This document shows positions 16,557-25,523 of a stretch of DNA of 64,000 nt, piece after piece. Below the pieces are notes generated by a model. That model worked only from the letters and a program-made list of their open reading frames with translations, did not search any database and was not told the DNA's origin. Location of the stretch: contig CATLGV010000003.1 of assembly GCA_949948735.1 (NCBI GenBank), forward strand, positions 62,001-126,000, read 5' to 3'. Positions within the stretch are counted from its first letter, which is position 1. Each line of letters starts with the position of its first letter. Position numbers and translations under genes: made by a program. Source of the DNA: an uncultured Lachnospiraceae bacterium. Its GTDB lineage: Bacteria; Bacillota; Clostridia; Lachnospirales; Lachnospiraceae.

Positions 16557-18758
16557 TTACGGGTTGCTTTCCCCCTGCTCCGAGGGCAGCGGCTCGACCC
16601 CGTGAACAGGCTCTGCCGGTTCCCCCGTCACCACATTGATCAGCTCTCCCGTAACCGGATCCACAATATTAAGCGGGGCTCCGGTCGTCGTCCCCGGCTG
16701 CTGTGCCGCATCGGGATTCTCCCCCTCGGGGGGCTCCGGCGTACCTTCCCCGGGCGTTCCCTCCCCGGGATTTTCTCCCTCAGGGTTCTCTGCATCCGGG
16801 TTCTCTGCCTCCGGTTCCGGCGGGACAAGGTTCTGAAGCAGATTATCCGCCTCCTCCTGCTCTGTAATCGTCATCTCCTCCGTCCTGCTGATATGCAAAT
16901 AAGGAAGCAGCTCCGTAAGGATATTTTTCACAATGCCTGTCGCATAATACGCATGATCCTGAGCGGCTACATTCGGCTCATTGATTACGCAGTAAATCAC
17001 AATCTCCGGATCGTCTACCGGCGCAAAGCCGATAAAGGAAACCACATAATGCTTGTGATCCCGCGGAACCTTCTCCGCGGTTCCCGTTTTCCCGCCAATA
17101 GCGTAGCCTGCCGGACGCGCGGATTTTCCGGTTCCCTCGGCAACCGCCATATACAGATACCTGCGCATCTGCGCTGAGGTGGTCTCCGAAACCGTCTGCT
17201 TCAAAACTCTCGGCTCAATATTCTTTACCGTATCTCCGTTGGAATTTACGATCTTGCTCACCACGTGCGGCTCATAGTAATAGCCGCCGTTAATAACGGA
17301 GGAAAAGGCCGCCGCCATCTCTATCATGGTAACGTTATACCCCTGCCCGAAGGAGGATGTCGCAAGCTCCGTCTCCTTGAGCGTGTTCTCGTTGAATACC
17401 AGCGCAGCCGTCCGCGCTTCTCCCGCAAGGTCAATGTTGGTCCGCAGCCCGATGTTGAATATATTGTTGAATTTCAGCATATTGGCTGCACCGATGGCCT
17501 CGCCCATCTTCATAAACGCCACATTGCAGGACTGCTCCAGGGCCTGGCTCACGGTGAGCGTCCCATGCCCGCTTCTCACATTGCACTGGATATGACGGTC
17601 GGCGATGTCCAGTGCGCCGCCGCAGTCGTAGCTCTCATTCCCGACAATCCGCCCGCTCTCAAGCCCTGCGGCCAGCGTCAGCGCCTTTGCGGTAGAACCG
17701 GGCTCATAGGTATCGGAAATGCAGAAATTCCGCCAGAGCGTATTCAGGGTATCGAAATAGGTCTCGTTCTCCTGCATCTGGGCAATTTCCTCTTCGCTGT
17801 AGTATTCGGAAATATCCCGCGGATTGTTCAGGTCAAAATTGGGATAGCTCGCCATTGCCAGAACCGCGCCGTTGTTCGGATTCATTACAATGACGCCTGC
17901 GTCATAAAATCCCAGTCCCTCCCGGGCCTCATCCTTGTGCTCGTCATTAAACTGCTTCAGGTACTTCTCGCACATCGCCTGTATATTCGCGTCAATCGTT
18001 GTCACAAGCGAATTGCCGTCCACCGCGGCCACCGTCGTCCGCTCGAGCGTCACGTCATCGTTGAGAAAACCGTACTCTCTGCCGTTCGTGCCGTTAAGCA
18101 CATCGTTATAGTATTCCTCAAGGCCGTAGGTGCCATTGTTGTCCGTCCCCGTAAATCCAATGACGTCACATGCCAGCGCATTGTTCGGATACCGCCGGAT
18201 GTATTCCTCCTCAAACCACACGCCGTTGATTGTGCCTGTCTTTTTCTCCTTGTCCTTGGCCGCCGCTTCATTCTGCTCCGCTTTTCGGGTAAGAAACGGC
18301 TCTATCTCTTCATATGTCAGCCTTTTTTTCAGGACATAATACTGCGCGGCGGGATTCGCCTCGACATACGCGTTTAACGCGCTGCGCTCCAGGCCAAAGC
18401 ATTCGCTCAGCGCGGCAAGCGTCGGCTCCTTGCTCTTCTCGTCGGAGAGCATCACCCTGCAGTCGAGAATGACATTATAAACCTTCTCGCTGGCCGCCAG
18501 TATTGTACCGTTTGCGTCGGTGATTGTCCCGCGCTTAAACGGCAGCGTCTTGGAATCATACCGCTGCTGCGAGAGGATCTTCTTCTGGTAATTGTCCTGA
18601 TTGTCGCGCGATATCACATACAACCGTACCCCTAACCCCGCAAAAGCCAACAGGATGATCACCATCATCGCTGCCAGCTTCCTCGTCTTAATCTTCTGAT
18701 GTCTGTGCGGCTGTTTATACCGTACACGCTTTTGCTTTTTTCTCCTTGCTTCTGCCAT
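16557..18758 (-). CDS. Class B penicillin-binding protein (FtsI/PBP2b-like) with proline-glutamate-rich tail
   Basis: Septal-type D,D-transpeptidase. A very basic cytoplasmic start (KKQKRVRYKQPHRHQKIKTRK) is followed by one membrane helix (about 28-49), a dimerisation domain (FKRGTITDANGTILAAS from about 74) and a transpeptidase domain with S355-T-A-K, SCN (in QALEQSCNVAF) and K557-T-G. The final 105 residues are an unusual extracellular tail: short Glu-Asn-Pro and Gly-Glu-Gly-Thr-Pro repeats, then PVTGELINVVTGEPAEP. There are no PASTA domains. Its place right after the FtsL-like gene argues that this is the division transpeptidase, partner of FtsW. Confidence 0.88.
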   Translation of the reverse strand: MAEARRKKQKRVRYKQPHRHQKIKTRKLAAMMVIILLAFAGLGVRLYVISRDNQDNYQKKILSQQRYDSKTLPFKRGTITDANGTILAASEKVYNVILDCRVMLSDEKSKEPTLAALSECFGLERSALNAYVEANPAAQYYVLKKRLTYEEIEPFLTRKAEQNEAAAKDKEKKTGTINGVWFEEEYIRRYPNNALACDVIGFTGTDNNGTYGLEEYYNDVLNGTNGREYGFLNDDVTLERTTVAAVDGNSLVTTIDANIQAMCEKYLKQFNDEHKDEAREGLGFYDAGVIVMNPNNGAVLAMASYPNFDLNNPRDISEYYSEEEIAQMQENETYFDTLNTLWRNFCISDTYEPGSTAKALTLAAGLESGRIVGNESYDCGGALDIADRHIQCNVRSGHGTLTVSQALEQSCNVAFMKMGEAIGAANMLKFNNIFNIGLRTNIDLAGEARTAALVFNENTLKETELATSSFGQGYNVTMIEMAAAFSSVINGGYYYEPHVVSKIVNSNGDTVKNIEPRVLKQTVSETTSAQMRRYLYMAVAEGTGKSARPAGYAIGGKTGTAEKVPRDHKHYVVSFIGFAPVDDPEIVIYCVINEPNVAAQDHAYYATGIVKNILTELLPYLHISRTEEMTITEQEEADNLLQNLVPPEPEAENPDAENPEGENPGEGTPGEGTPEPPEGENPDAAQQPGTTTGAPLNIVDPVTGELINVVTGEPAEPVHGVEPLPSEQGESNP

Positions 18759-18793
18759 CCGCTCTCACTTCCAGTCTGTGGGCTGTTACCGCT

Positions 18794-19270
18794 TTACTCG
18801 GGAATATCGCTGTACTGTCGCACGTAATCGCTTCCTTCGCCGGAGTAGGTAATCACCTGCCCCTCCTTCGCGTATTTCATCCCAAGCTCATTTACCGCAA
18901 TCCGCTTAATCTCCTCCAAATCCACACTGCTCATAATCTTTGTATACAGCTCGTCATTCGAAAGCTTCAGGTCATTCAGCTCGCTCTCAAGCCGGGAAAT
19001 ATTGTTGATGTGTCCCGTAATCGCCGACTGCAGCCCGATATACGATATCAGTACAACACAGGTAACGGCGAGCGCACATACCACAACCGCAATATATCCT
19101 ATGTTCATCGGCGCCACCCTGACCTGACGGCGTCCGCGTGCCGTCCTGCGCGGCTGCGCTCTGTGCGCGCGCTGCGGCGCAGGGCCCGGCGGCGTTCTTC
19201 TGACAGGAGCCGTTTCCGCCTTTCTGACCGTGCTGCCGTCTATATAATTATAGTCCATTCTGTCAACCAT
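18794..19270 (-). CDS. FtsL/septum-formation-initiator-like divisome protein
   Basis: 158 residues. A long basic, Arg/Pro-rich cytoplasmic segment (about 1-68) precedes one membrane helix (about 70-92, IGYIAVVVCALAVTCVVLISYIG). A short leucine-zipper-like coiled coil (about 97-130, INNISRLESELNDLKLSNDELYT, quoted in parts) and a small end (RIAVNELGMKYAKEGQVI) follow. That topology and its slot between rsmH and the PBP genes identify the FtsL position; the GMKYA-type end resembles other Firmicute FtsL/FtsB proteins. The ATG at 19270 has almost no spacing from its AAAGG. By analogy with the near-identical leader of rsmH, the ATG at 19258 (MDYNY) may be the real start. Confidence 0.8.
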   Translation of the reverse strand: MVDRMDYNYIDGSTVRKAETAPVRRTPPGPAPQRAHRAQPRRTARGRRQVRVAPMNIGYIAVVVCALAVTCVVLISYIGLQSAITGHINNISRLESELNDLKLSNDELYTKIMSSVDLEEIKRIAVNELGMKYAKEGQVITYSGEGSDYVRQYSDIPE

Positions 19271-19282
19271 GCCTTTCCAAAT

Positions 19283-20218
19283 TTATATTCTTACAAAAAC
19301 CCTCAGCTTTGCGCTTTTTGACCGTGAATTTGCCGCAAGCTCTTCCTCCGAAGGTAAAATTGCCTTTCTCGGGACCGCCCTGCCATAAGGAACCTTCCCG
19401 CATACGCACACCGGAAATTCCGGCGGGCAGGTACACGGATTCTCCAGCTCCCGAAATGCGTGCTTGACAATCCTGTCCTCCAGGGAATGAAAGGTTATCA
19501 CGCAGAGCCTGCCGCCCAGGCTCAGCATGTTCACCATATCCTCAAGCGAATTCTGGAGCACCTCCAGCTCATGGTTGCACTCGATGCGGATAGCCTGAAA
19601 GGTACGCTTGGACGGATGGCCGCCCACAGCGCGCATCTTGGCCGGTATTGCCGCCTTTATCAGCTCATTCAGCTCATAGGTCGTCTCAATCGGCTTTTCC
19701 TTCCTTGCCGCCACAATATGCCTGGCGATATTCTTCGCAAAGTTCTCCTCCCCGTAGTCCCTGATTATCTTATACAGGTCGAGCTCACTGTACGTATTCA
19801 CAATATCCCTTGCGGAAAGCTTCTGCCGCTGATCCATGCGCATGTCAAGCGGCGTATCGTATTTGTAGGTAAACCCCCGCTCCACCGTATCCAGCTGATA
19901 GGACGAAACCCCCAGGTCCAGCACGATACCGTCCACATGCGTAATGCCCAGCTTCCCCAGCGCCTGTCTGGCGTTGCAGTAATTATCCCTGACAATGGTT
20001 ACCTTATCCCCAAACTCTGCCAGACGCTCTCCTGCCGCCGCTATCGCGTCGGCGTCCTGGTCAATGCCTACAAGCCGGCCTTTTTCTCCGAGTCTCCTGC
20101 AGATCTCGTATGCATGTCCGCCGCCGCCAAGCGTGCCGTCCAGGTATACGCCGTCCGCCTTTATCTCCAACGCTTCAATCGTTTCCTTCAATAATACTGA
20201 GGTGTGTTTAAATTCCAT
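19283..20218 (-). CDS. rsmH: 16S rRNA (cytosine1402-N4)-methyltransferase RsmH
   Basis: Methylates C1402 of 16S rRNA in the P site, using S-adenosylmethionine. 311 residues: [13 protein letters not shown] at the start, the SAM-binding [28 protein letters not shown], and the family end [13 protein letters not shown] ... NPRSRSAKLR-like [13 protein letters not shown] cysteine cluster ([14 protein letters not shown]) near residue 260-275 is common in Firmicute RsmH. The frame continues up to a TTG at 20239, but the ATG at 20218 gives the canonical MEFKHTSVL start. It follows mraZ in the standard order. Confidence 0.95.
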   Translation of the reverse strand: MEFKHTSVLLKETIEALEIKADGVYLDGTLGGGGHAYEICRRLGEKGRLVGIDQDADAIAAAGERLAEFGDKVTIVRDNYCNARQALGKLGITHVDGIVLDLGVSSYQLDTVERGFTYKYDTPLDMRMDQRQKLSARDIVNTYSELDLYKIIRDYGEENFAKNIARHIVAARKEKPIETTYELNELIKAAIPAKMRAVGGHPSKRTFQAIRIECNHELEVLQNSLEDMVNMLSLGGRLCVITFHSLEDRIVKHAFRELENPCTCPPEFPVCVCGKVPYGRAVPRKAILPSEEELAANSRSKSAKLRVFVRI

Positions 20219-20299
20219 TTCTGCACCATGCCTTTCCAATGTCTGCAGTCCCTCTCATACACGCCCAAATGGCTTGTCCCACTGCCCTGCCGCACGCCG

Positions 20300-20731
20300 T
20301 CAGAGCATTAAGCCCAGCTGGGCCATGTGTTCCGCAATATCGTCCATATCGTCGTATTCGGAGGCATCCGTCCATCTGTCCTTACTCCAGATCTCTATCC
20401 GCCCGCCGACACCCACAAGCACGACGTCCTTGTCCAACGCCGCAAACTCCCGTAATACGGACGGTATCAGTATTCTTCCCTGCTTGTCCACCTCCACGCC
20501 GGCTGCGCCCGCAAGAAAAAAGCGGACAAACTTACGGGATTCCTTGTTCATAAGCGGTAAAGCCTTCAGCTTTTCCTCAAAAGCGGCCCACTCCGTGTTG
20601 TCGTACACAAATAAGCAGCCGTCCAGCCCCTTCGTTACCACGAAATCATCTCCGAGTATCTCGCGGAATTTGGAAGGGATAATCAGCCTGCCCTTGGCGT
20701 CTATCGTATGATTGTATTCACCCATGAACAT
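20300..20731 (-). CDS. mraZ: Transcriptional regulator MraZ
   Basis: DNA-binding repressor of its own division/wall operon, acting as a ring of subunits on repeated boxes. 143 residues with two SpoVT/AbrB-like MraZ domains: MFMGEYNHTIDAKGRLIIP and, in the second half, GVEVDKQGRILIPSVLRE, each with the DxxGR signature. The end RIEIWSKDRW is also typical. The frame can be opened upstream to 20776, but that part is the operator itself; the MFMGEY start at 20731 matches the family and follows GGTGGTGA. It heads the cluster running to ftsZ. Confidence 0.95.
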   Translation of the reverse strand: MFMGEYNHTIDAKGRLIIPSKFREILGDDFVVTKGLDGCLFVYDNTEWAAFEEKLKALPLMNKESRKFVRFFLAGAAGVEVDKQGRILIPSVLREFAALDKDVVLVGVGGRIEIWSKDRWTDASEYDDMDDIAEHMAQLGLML

Positions 20732-20742
20732 GCCAATCACCA

Positions 20743-20778
20743 CCACTTCGTACCACTTTGTTCCACTTTGCACCACTT
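20743..20778 (-). promoter_or_regulatory. MraZ operator: four AAGTGG boxes at 10-bp period
   Basis: Plus-strand CCACTT occurs at 20743, 20753, 20763 and 20773, exactly one helical turn apart; on the minus strand this is AAGTGG four times between the promoter and the mraZ start. Such helically phased repeats are the known MraZ binding site. The last box runs into the ribosome-binding region, so bound MraZ would sit on the start of transcription. Confidence 0.9.
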
Positions 20779-20785
20779 TCCATTC

Positions 20786-20814
20786 ATTTTACATGAAAAC
20801 CATCGAAATAACAA
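20786..20814 (-). promoter_or_regulatory. Promoter of the mraZ division cluster
   Basis: TTGTTA (20809-20814), 17-bp spacer, TAAAAT (20786-20791) on the minus strand, immediately upstream of the MraZ boxes. No other candidate is closer to consensus in the 260-bp gap to polC. Confidence 0.75.
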
Positions 20815-20932
20815 GCTTTTATTTTTGTCGGAAAATGCCCGTCTGTGCCGTCCGTACAAAATATCGGGAACGGCTGCGCAAGATATAGTCCCTTACTTCT
20901 TTCCGCATACCATATTTCGTAATTTCGGGCAC

Positions 20933-20972
20933 AAAAAAAAACAGCAAAAATTTTTTCAAATCTCTGCTGTTT
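20933..20972 (-). terminator. Intrinsic terminator of polC
   Basis: Minus strand AAACAGCA and TGCTGTTT pair around an 18-base loop, followed by a run of at least eight T. It lies 27 bp after the polC stop and insulates polC from mraZ. Confidence 0.85.
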
Positions 20973-20998
20973 ATCAGGCGGAATCCATATGCCGCGCC

Positions 20999-23900
20999 TT
21001 ACCCCACCAAGTCAAACAGGCTGATTTGATTGGATTCGGGTATATTGCCAAGCAGCCCCAAATCGCCCATCAAATCCACAATGGTCTTGGAAACCTTGGT
21101 CCTGCTCCTGAAATCATCCTTTGAGAGGAACGGCCCGTCCTTGGCCGCCTCCATAATCGCATCGGCCGCCTTCTCGCCAAGTCCGTCAATGCTGCTCAGA
21201 GACGGCATAATCTTCCCGTCAACAATCTGGAAATTTCTGGAATGGGCGCGGAAAATGTCAATCGGCAGGAATTCAAAGCCCCGCGCGTACATCTCCTGCA
21301 CAATCCGCATATCCTTGAGCGTGTCCTGCTCCTTGTTGGTCAGCGTGTCGGCACGCCTCTTATAATCCGCCATATAGCGCTCCAGCGTGTCCTTACCCAG
21401 GCACATCAGCTCATAGGAGAAACCGGACGCCCGGATACTGAAGAAGGCACAATAATATGCCAGCGGATAATTCACCTTGCAGTAGGCAATGCGCCACGCC
21501 ATCATTACATACGCCGCCGCATGCGCCTTCGGGAACATATACTGTATCTTTTTGCACGACCAGATGTACCAGTCGGGAACGTCATGCGCCAGCATATCCG
21601 CCTCCCACTCGGGCCATTTGTCGCATTTCCCCTTCGCAACGGTTCCTTTTCGTACCGCCTCCATAATCTTGAAGGACTCCTCAGATTCCAGGCCCATGCC
21701 GATCAGATAAGTCATTATATCGTCCCGGGTACATATCGCGGTGGAAATCGTCGCCTGCCCGCTTTTGATCAGCTCCTGCGCATTGCCAAGCCACACGTCC
21801 GTCCCGTGGGAGAGTCCCGCGATACGCACCAGATCCGAAAAGTACTGCGGCTGTGTATCGATAAGCATCTGCATCGCAAAGTCTGTGCCGAACTCCGGTA
21901 TGCCCAGCGCACCCAGCCTGCAGCCCCCGATTTGCTCCGGCGTAATGCCCAGCGCCGACGTGTTCTGAAACAGCGACATGACATCCTTGTCATCAAGCGG
22001 TATCGTCGTCGGATCTATCCCCGTCAAATCCTGCAGCATGCGAATCATGGTCGGATCATCATGCCCGAGAATATCAAGCTTTAGCAGGTTGTGATCTATC
22101 GAATGGTAGTCAAAATGCGTCGTGACCGTGTCCGTCGTCATGTCGTTTGCCGGATGCTGCACCGGTGTAAAGGAATTGATCTCCTCCCCGACCGGCAGCA
22201 CCACAATGCCGCCTGGATGCTGCCCCGTCGTGCGCCGGACGCCCACGCAGCCCTCCACGATGCGGTTAATCTCGCTGGTGCGCTTATGCTTACCGCGCTC
22301 CTCATAATAGTTCTTCACATAGCCGAACGCCGTCTTGTCCGCAAGCGTACCGATCGTGCCGGCGCGGAAGGTCTGCCCGTAGCCGAAAATAACCTCCGTA
22401 TACTTGTGCGCCTTACTCTGGTATTCTCCCGAGAAATTCAAATCAATATCCGGCTCCTTATTGCCCTTAAAGCCAAGGAAGGTCTCAAACGGAATATCGA
22501 AGCCGTCCTTCTCGAGCTTCTCCCCGCAGTTGGGGCAGTTCCTGTCCGGCATATCGCAGCCCGCCATACCGGCAAACCGTTTCACATCCGCGGATTCAAA
22601 ATCGCTGTAATGGCATTTACGGCAGTAATAATGCGGACTAAGCGGGTTTACCTCCGTGATTCCCGCCATGGTCGCCACAAAGGAGGAGCCGACGGAGCCG
22701 CGGGAGCCTACCAGATATCCGTCCTCAACGGACTTCCACACCAGCTTCTGCGCAATAATATACATCACGGCAAAGCCGTTGCTGATGATGGAATTCAGCT
22801 CCCGCTTGAGCCGCGCCTCGACGATTTCCGGCAGGGGATCCCCATACATCTCGTGCGCCTTGCGATAACAGATCTCCGTCAGCTGCTGGTCGCTGTTCTC
22901 AATAACCGGCGGACATTTGTCCGGTCTGACCGGCGCTATTCTGTCACACATATCCGCTATCATATTCGTGTTGGTAATAACGATTTCCTCCGCCTTCTCG
23001 CTCCCGAGATAATAAGCGAACTCATCGAGCATCTCCTCCGTCGTCCGCAAAAACAGCGGCGCCTGCTCGTCCGCGTCCTTAAAGCCCTTTCCCGCCATAA
23101 TAATTCTGCGGTACACCTCATCCTCCGGATCCAGGAAATGAACGTCGCAGGTGGCCACCACCGGCTTGTGGAACTGCTCGCCAAGCTTCACCACCCTTTT
23201 GTTCAATGCAATCAGGTCCTCCTCCGAATGAATATCCCGATGCCGCTCGGAGGCAATCATAAACCGGTTGTTGCCGATGGGCTGTATCTCCAGATAGTCG
23301 TAGAACCGGACAATACGCGCAAGCTGTTCGTCGCTCTGTCCGTCAAGCAGCGCGCGGAACAGCTCGCCGGCCTCGCACGCGCTCCCGATAATCAGGCCCT
23401 CCCGGTGCTTCTCGATGAGGCTTTTGGGTATCAGCGGGCGCTTATAAAAATAGGTGAGATGCGACTCAGATATCAGCTTGTACAGATTAATCCTGCCGGT
23501 CTGGTTCTTCGCCAGGATAATAATATGATAAGAGTGCAGCTTCCGGACTGCCTCCACGCTACTCCTTCCAAGCTCGTTGAGCTCTGAAAGCGTGCTGATT
23601 CCGTCCTTTTTGAGCATCTCGATAAACTTCACAAAAATCTCGGCAGTGCACTCCGCGTCATCCACCGCCCGATGGTGGTTTTCAAGGGAAATGCCCAGGG
23701 TCTTTGCCACCGCGTCCAGCGTATATTTCGCCTGCCCCGTCAGCAGCACCCGCGCAGCCGCCACCGTATCCACATATGTAAAATCCACCGGTATCTGCTG
23801 GCGTCTGGCATTCTCCCTGATAAAGCCCACGTCAAAGCCTGCGTTATGCGCTACAAGCACCGCGTCGCCCACAAACGCCAGAAAACGCGGCAGAACCACC

Positions 23901-25507
23901 TCAATCGTATCCGCCTCAAGCACCATGCCGTCGTTGATTCCCGTCAGCTTCTCAATCTCAAACGGAATCGGCACCTGCGGGTTTACAAAGGACGAAAAGC
24001 GGTCCGTAATCCTTCCGTCCGCCACCTTCACGGCGCCGATCTCTATAATGCGGTTACTGACCGGAGAAAACCCTGTGGTTTCAATATCAAACACAACATA
24101 GGTCCCGTCCAGGGACTGCCCCTTTCCGTCCGTTACAATCTGTTTCAGGTCATCGACCAGATACCCCTCCACGCCATAGAGGATTTTGAAATCATCATCC
24201 GGCGAAAGCGCGTGATTCGCATCCGGAAAGGACTGCACACAGCCATGATCGGTAATGGCAATCGCCGTATGCCCCCACTTTTTGGCGCGCTTGATAATAT
24301 CCTTTACATCCGATACGCCGTCCATATCGCTCATCTTCGTATGGCAGTGAAGCTCCACCCGCTTGCGCGGGCTGTTATCCATGCGGGCGGTCGTAAAGTC
24401 GGGAATCTTCTTGAGTCCGACCACCGTGGCAATCGTCAGCTCTCTGTCAAAGGTATCGTTTACCGTCACGCCCTTCACCTTGACAAAAGCGCCCTCCTTC
24501 AGGCCCGCATAAAGCTCGTCAAGCTGTTCGTTGTGTACGAACATTTTGACCTTGATGGTATCGGTAAAATCCGTTATCTCGAAGCTCACAATCGTCTTTT
24601 CGTTTCTGATTTCGCGCTTGTCGAGGGTACGCACCTTGCCGCGGATGACAACCTCGCCCATCTCACCCCAGATTTCTTCTATGTTGATGGCGTCCTCCTC
24701 AAAATCGCGCCCGTAGATTACGTCGGGATTATCGGATTTCTTCGGCAGCCGCCGCTGGAAGCCTTCTCCCTTCCCGGACTGCCGGCCCCTGCCTGATGCC
24801 TTTTCCTCTCTCCCGGCAGTCTGCCTGCCTGATGCCGAAGCCTTCACGACAGGCGCCTTTACAGCGGAAGCCGCCGCGGAATCCCCCTGCGCAGCATCCG
24901 CAGAAGCCGCCGTACCCTCCGCGCCCGCGGCAATACGGCTTCCGATCGTCTCTACGATTCTTTGAATGCGAAGCGCGTCGTCCTCCTTATACTTACTTGT
25001 CCCGGCATCCTTATATGTAATCTCAAACCGCACCCGAAAGCCGCAGCGCTCGTTCAGCACCTTGTCCAGAATCCGGACCAGCTCCTCCTCCCTGGACCGC
25101 GCAATCACGGTATCCTCAAGCGTAAGCTGCATGACGTCCTCCTGCGGAAAGCGCACGTCCGCCTGTCCGAACACCGTGTACAGCAGATGCTCGCACGCCT
25201 TCAGCTCCATACTGATGCTTTCCCGGTAGACCGCCATCAGCTTCTCGGGATTATATTGTTCGGACAGTATAAACCGCTCATATATTTTTATGACAATATT
25301 GTCATTCGGGAACAGCTGCTTTTTAATCTCGCCTTCCACCGCATATACGGCCTCTTTGTCCATCAGCCTCTCGCTCCGGATGTAAACGCGAAGGATATCC
25401 TTGCGCTTTGTCACCGTAATCTTCTCCACCGACGCCTGCTCAAACAAGTCCTTCTGTACGCCGGAAAGCTTCAGGTTCGGAAACGCCTCAAAAAATCTCT
25501 TCTCCAT
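20999..25507 (-). CDS. polC: DNA polymerase III alpha subunit, Gram-positive PolC type
   Basis: Replicative polymerase with built-in 3'-5' proofreading. 1502 residues: N-terminal domain (about 1-190), an OB fold (about 265-365), a PHP domain split by the exonuclease (VELHCHTKMSDMDG near 385), and a DnaQ-type exonuclease with D474-I-E476-TTGF. A zinc finger follows (CRKCHYSDF ... CPNCGE), then the polymerase core with PDIDLNFSGEYQ and a helix-hairpin-helix end. Between about 190 and 255 is a low-complexity Ala/Ser/Gly/Lys linker, longer than in Bacillus. It is the last gene of the ispG-side operon, 17 bp after ispG, with its own terminator. Confidence 0.97.
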   Translation of the reverse strand: MEKRFFEAFPNLKLSGVQKDLFEQASVEKITVTKRKDILRVYIRSERLMDKEAVYAVEGEIKKQLFPNDNIVIKIYERFILSEQYNPEKLMAVYRESISMELKACEHLLYTVFGQADVRFPQEDVMQLTLEDTVIARSREEELVRILDKVLNERCGFRVRFEITYKDAGTSKYKEDDALRIQRIVETIGSRIAAGAEGTAASADAAQGDSAAASAVKAPVVKASASGRQTAGREEKASGRGRQSGKGEGFQRRLPKKSDNPDVIYGRDFEEDAINIEEIWGEMGEVVIRGKVRTLDKREIRNEKTIVSFEITDFTDTIKVKMFVHNEQLDELYAGLKEGAFVKVKGVTVNDTFDRELTIATVVGLKKIPDFTTARMDNSPRKRVELHCHTKMSDMDGVSDVKDIIKRAKKWGHTAIAITDHGCVQSFPDANHALSPDDDFKILYGVEGYLVDDLKQIVTDGKGQSLDGTYVVFDIETTGFSPVSNRIIEIGAVKVADGRITDRFSSFVNPQVPIPFEIEKLTGINDGMVLEADTIEVVLPRFLAFVGDAVLVAHNAGFDVGFIRENARRQQIPVDFTYVDTVAAARVLLTGQAKYTLDAVAKTLGISLENHHRAVDDAECTAEIFVKFIEMLKKDGISTLSELNELGRSSVEAVRKLHSYHIIILAKNQTGRINLYKLISESHLTYFYKRPLIPKSLIEKHREGLIIGSACEAGELFRALLDGQSDEQLARIVRFYDYLEIQPIGNNRFMIASERHRDIHSEEDLIALNKRVVKLGEQFHKPVVATCDVHFLDPEDEVYRRIIMAGKGFKDADEQAPLFLRTTEEMLDEFAYYLGSEKAEEIVITNTNMIADMCDRIAPVRPDKCPPVIENSDQQLTEICYRKAHEMYGDPLPEIVEARLKRELNSIISNGFAVMYIIAQKLVWKSVEDGYLVGSRGSVGSSFVATMAGITEVNPLSPHYYCRKCHYSDFESADVKRFAGMAGCDMPDRNCPNCGEKLEKDGFDIPFETFLGFKGNKEPDIDLNFSGEYQSKAHKYTEVIFGYGQTFRAGTIGTLADKTAFGYVKNYYEERGKHKRTSEINRIVEGCVGVRRTTGQHPGGIVVLPVGEEINSFTPVQHPANDMTTDTVTTHFDYHSIDHNLLKLDILGHDDPTMIRMLQDLTGIDPTTIPLDDKDVMSLFQNTSALGITPEQIGGCRLGALGIPEFGTDFAMQMLIDTQPQYFSDLVRIAGLSHGTDVWLGNAQELIKSGQATISTAICTRDDIMTYLIGMGLESEESFKIMEAVRKGTVAKGKCDKWPEWEADMLAHDVPDWYIWSCKKIQYMFPKAHAAAYVMMAWRIAYCKVNYPLAYYCAFFSIRASGFSYELMCLGKDTLERYMADYKRRADTLTNKEQDTLKDMRIVQEMYARGFEFLPIDIFRAHSRNFQIVDGKIMPSLSSIDGLGEKAADAIMEAAKDGPFLSKDDFRSRTKVSKTIVDLMGDLGLLGNIPESNQISLFDLVG

Positions 25508-25523
25508 GTATGTCCAACTCCAT

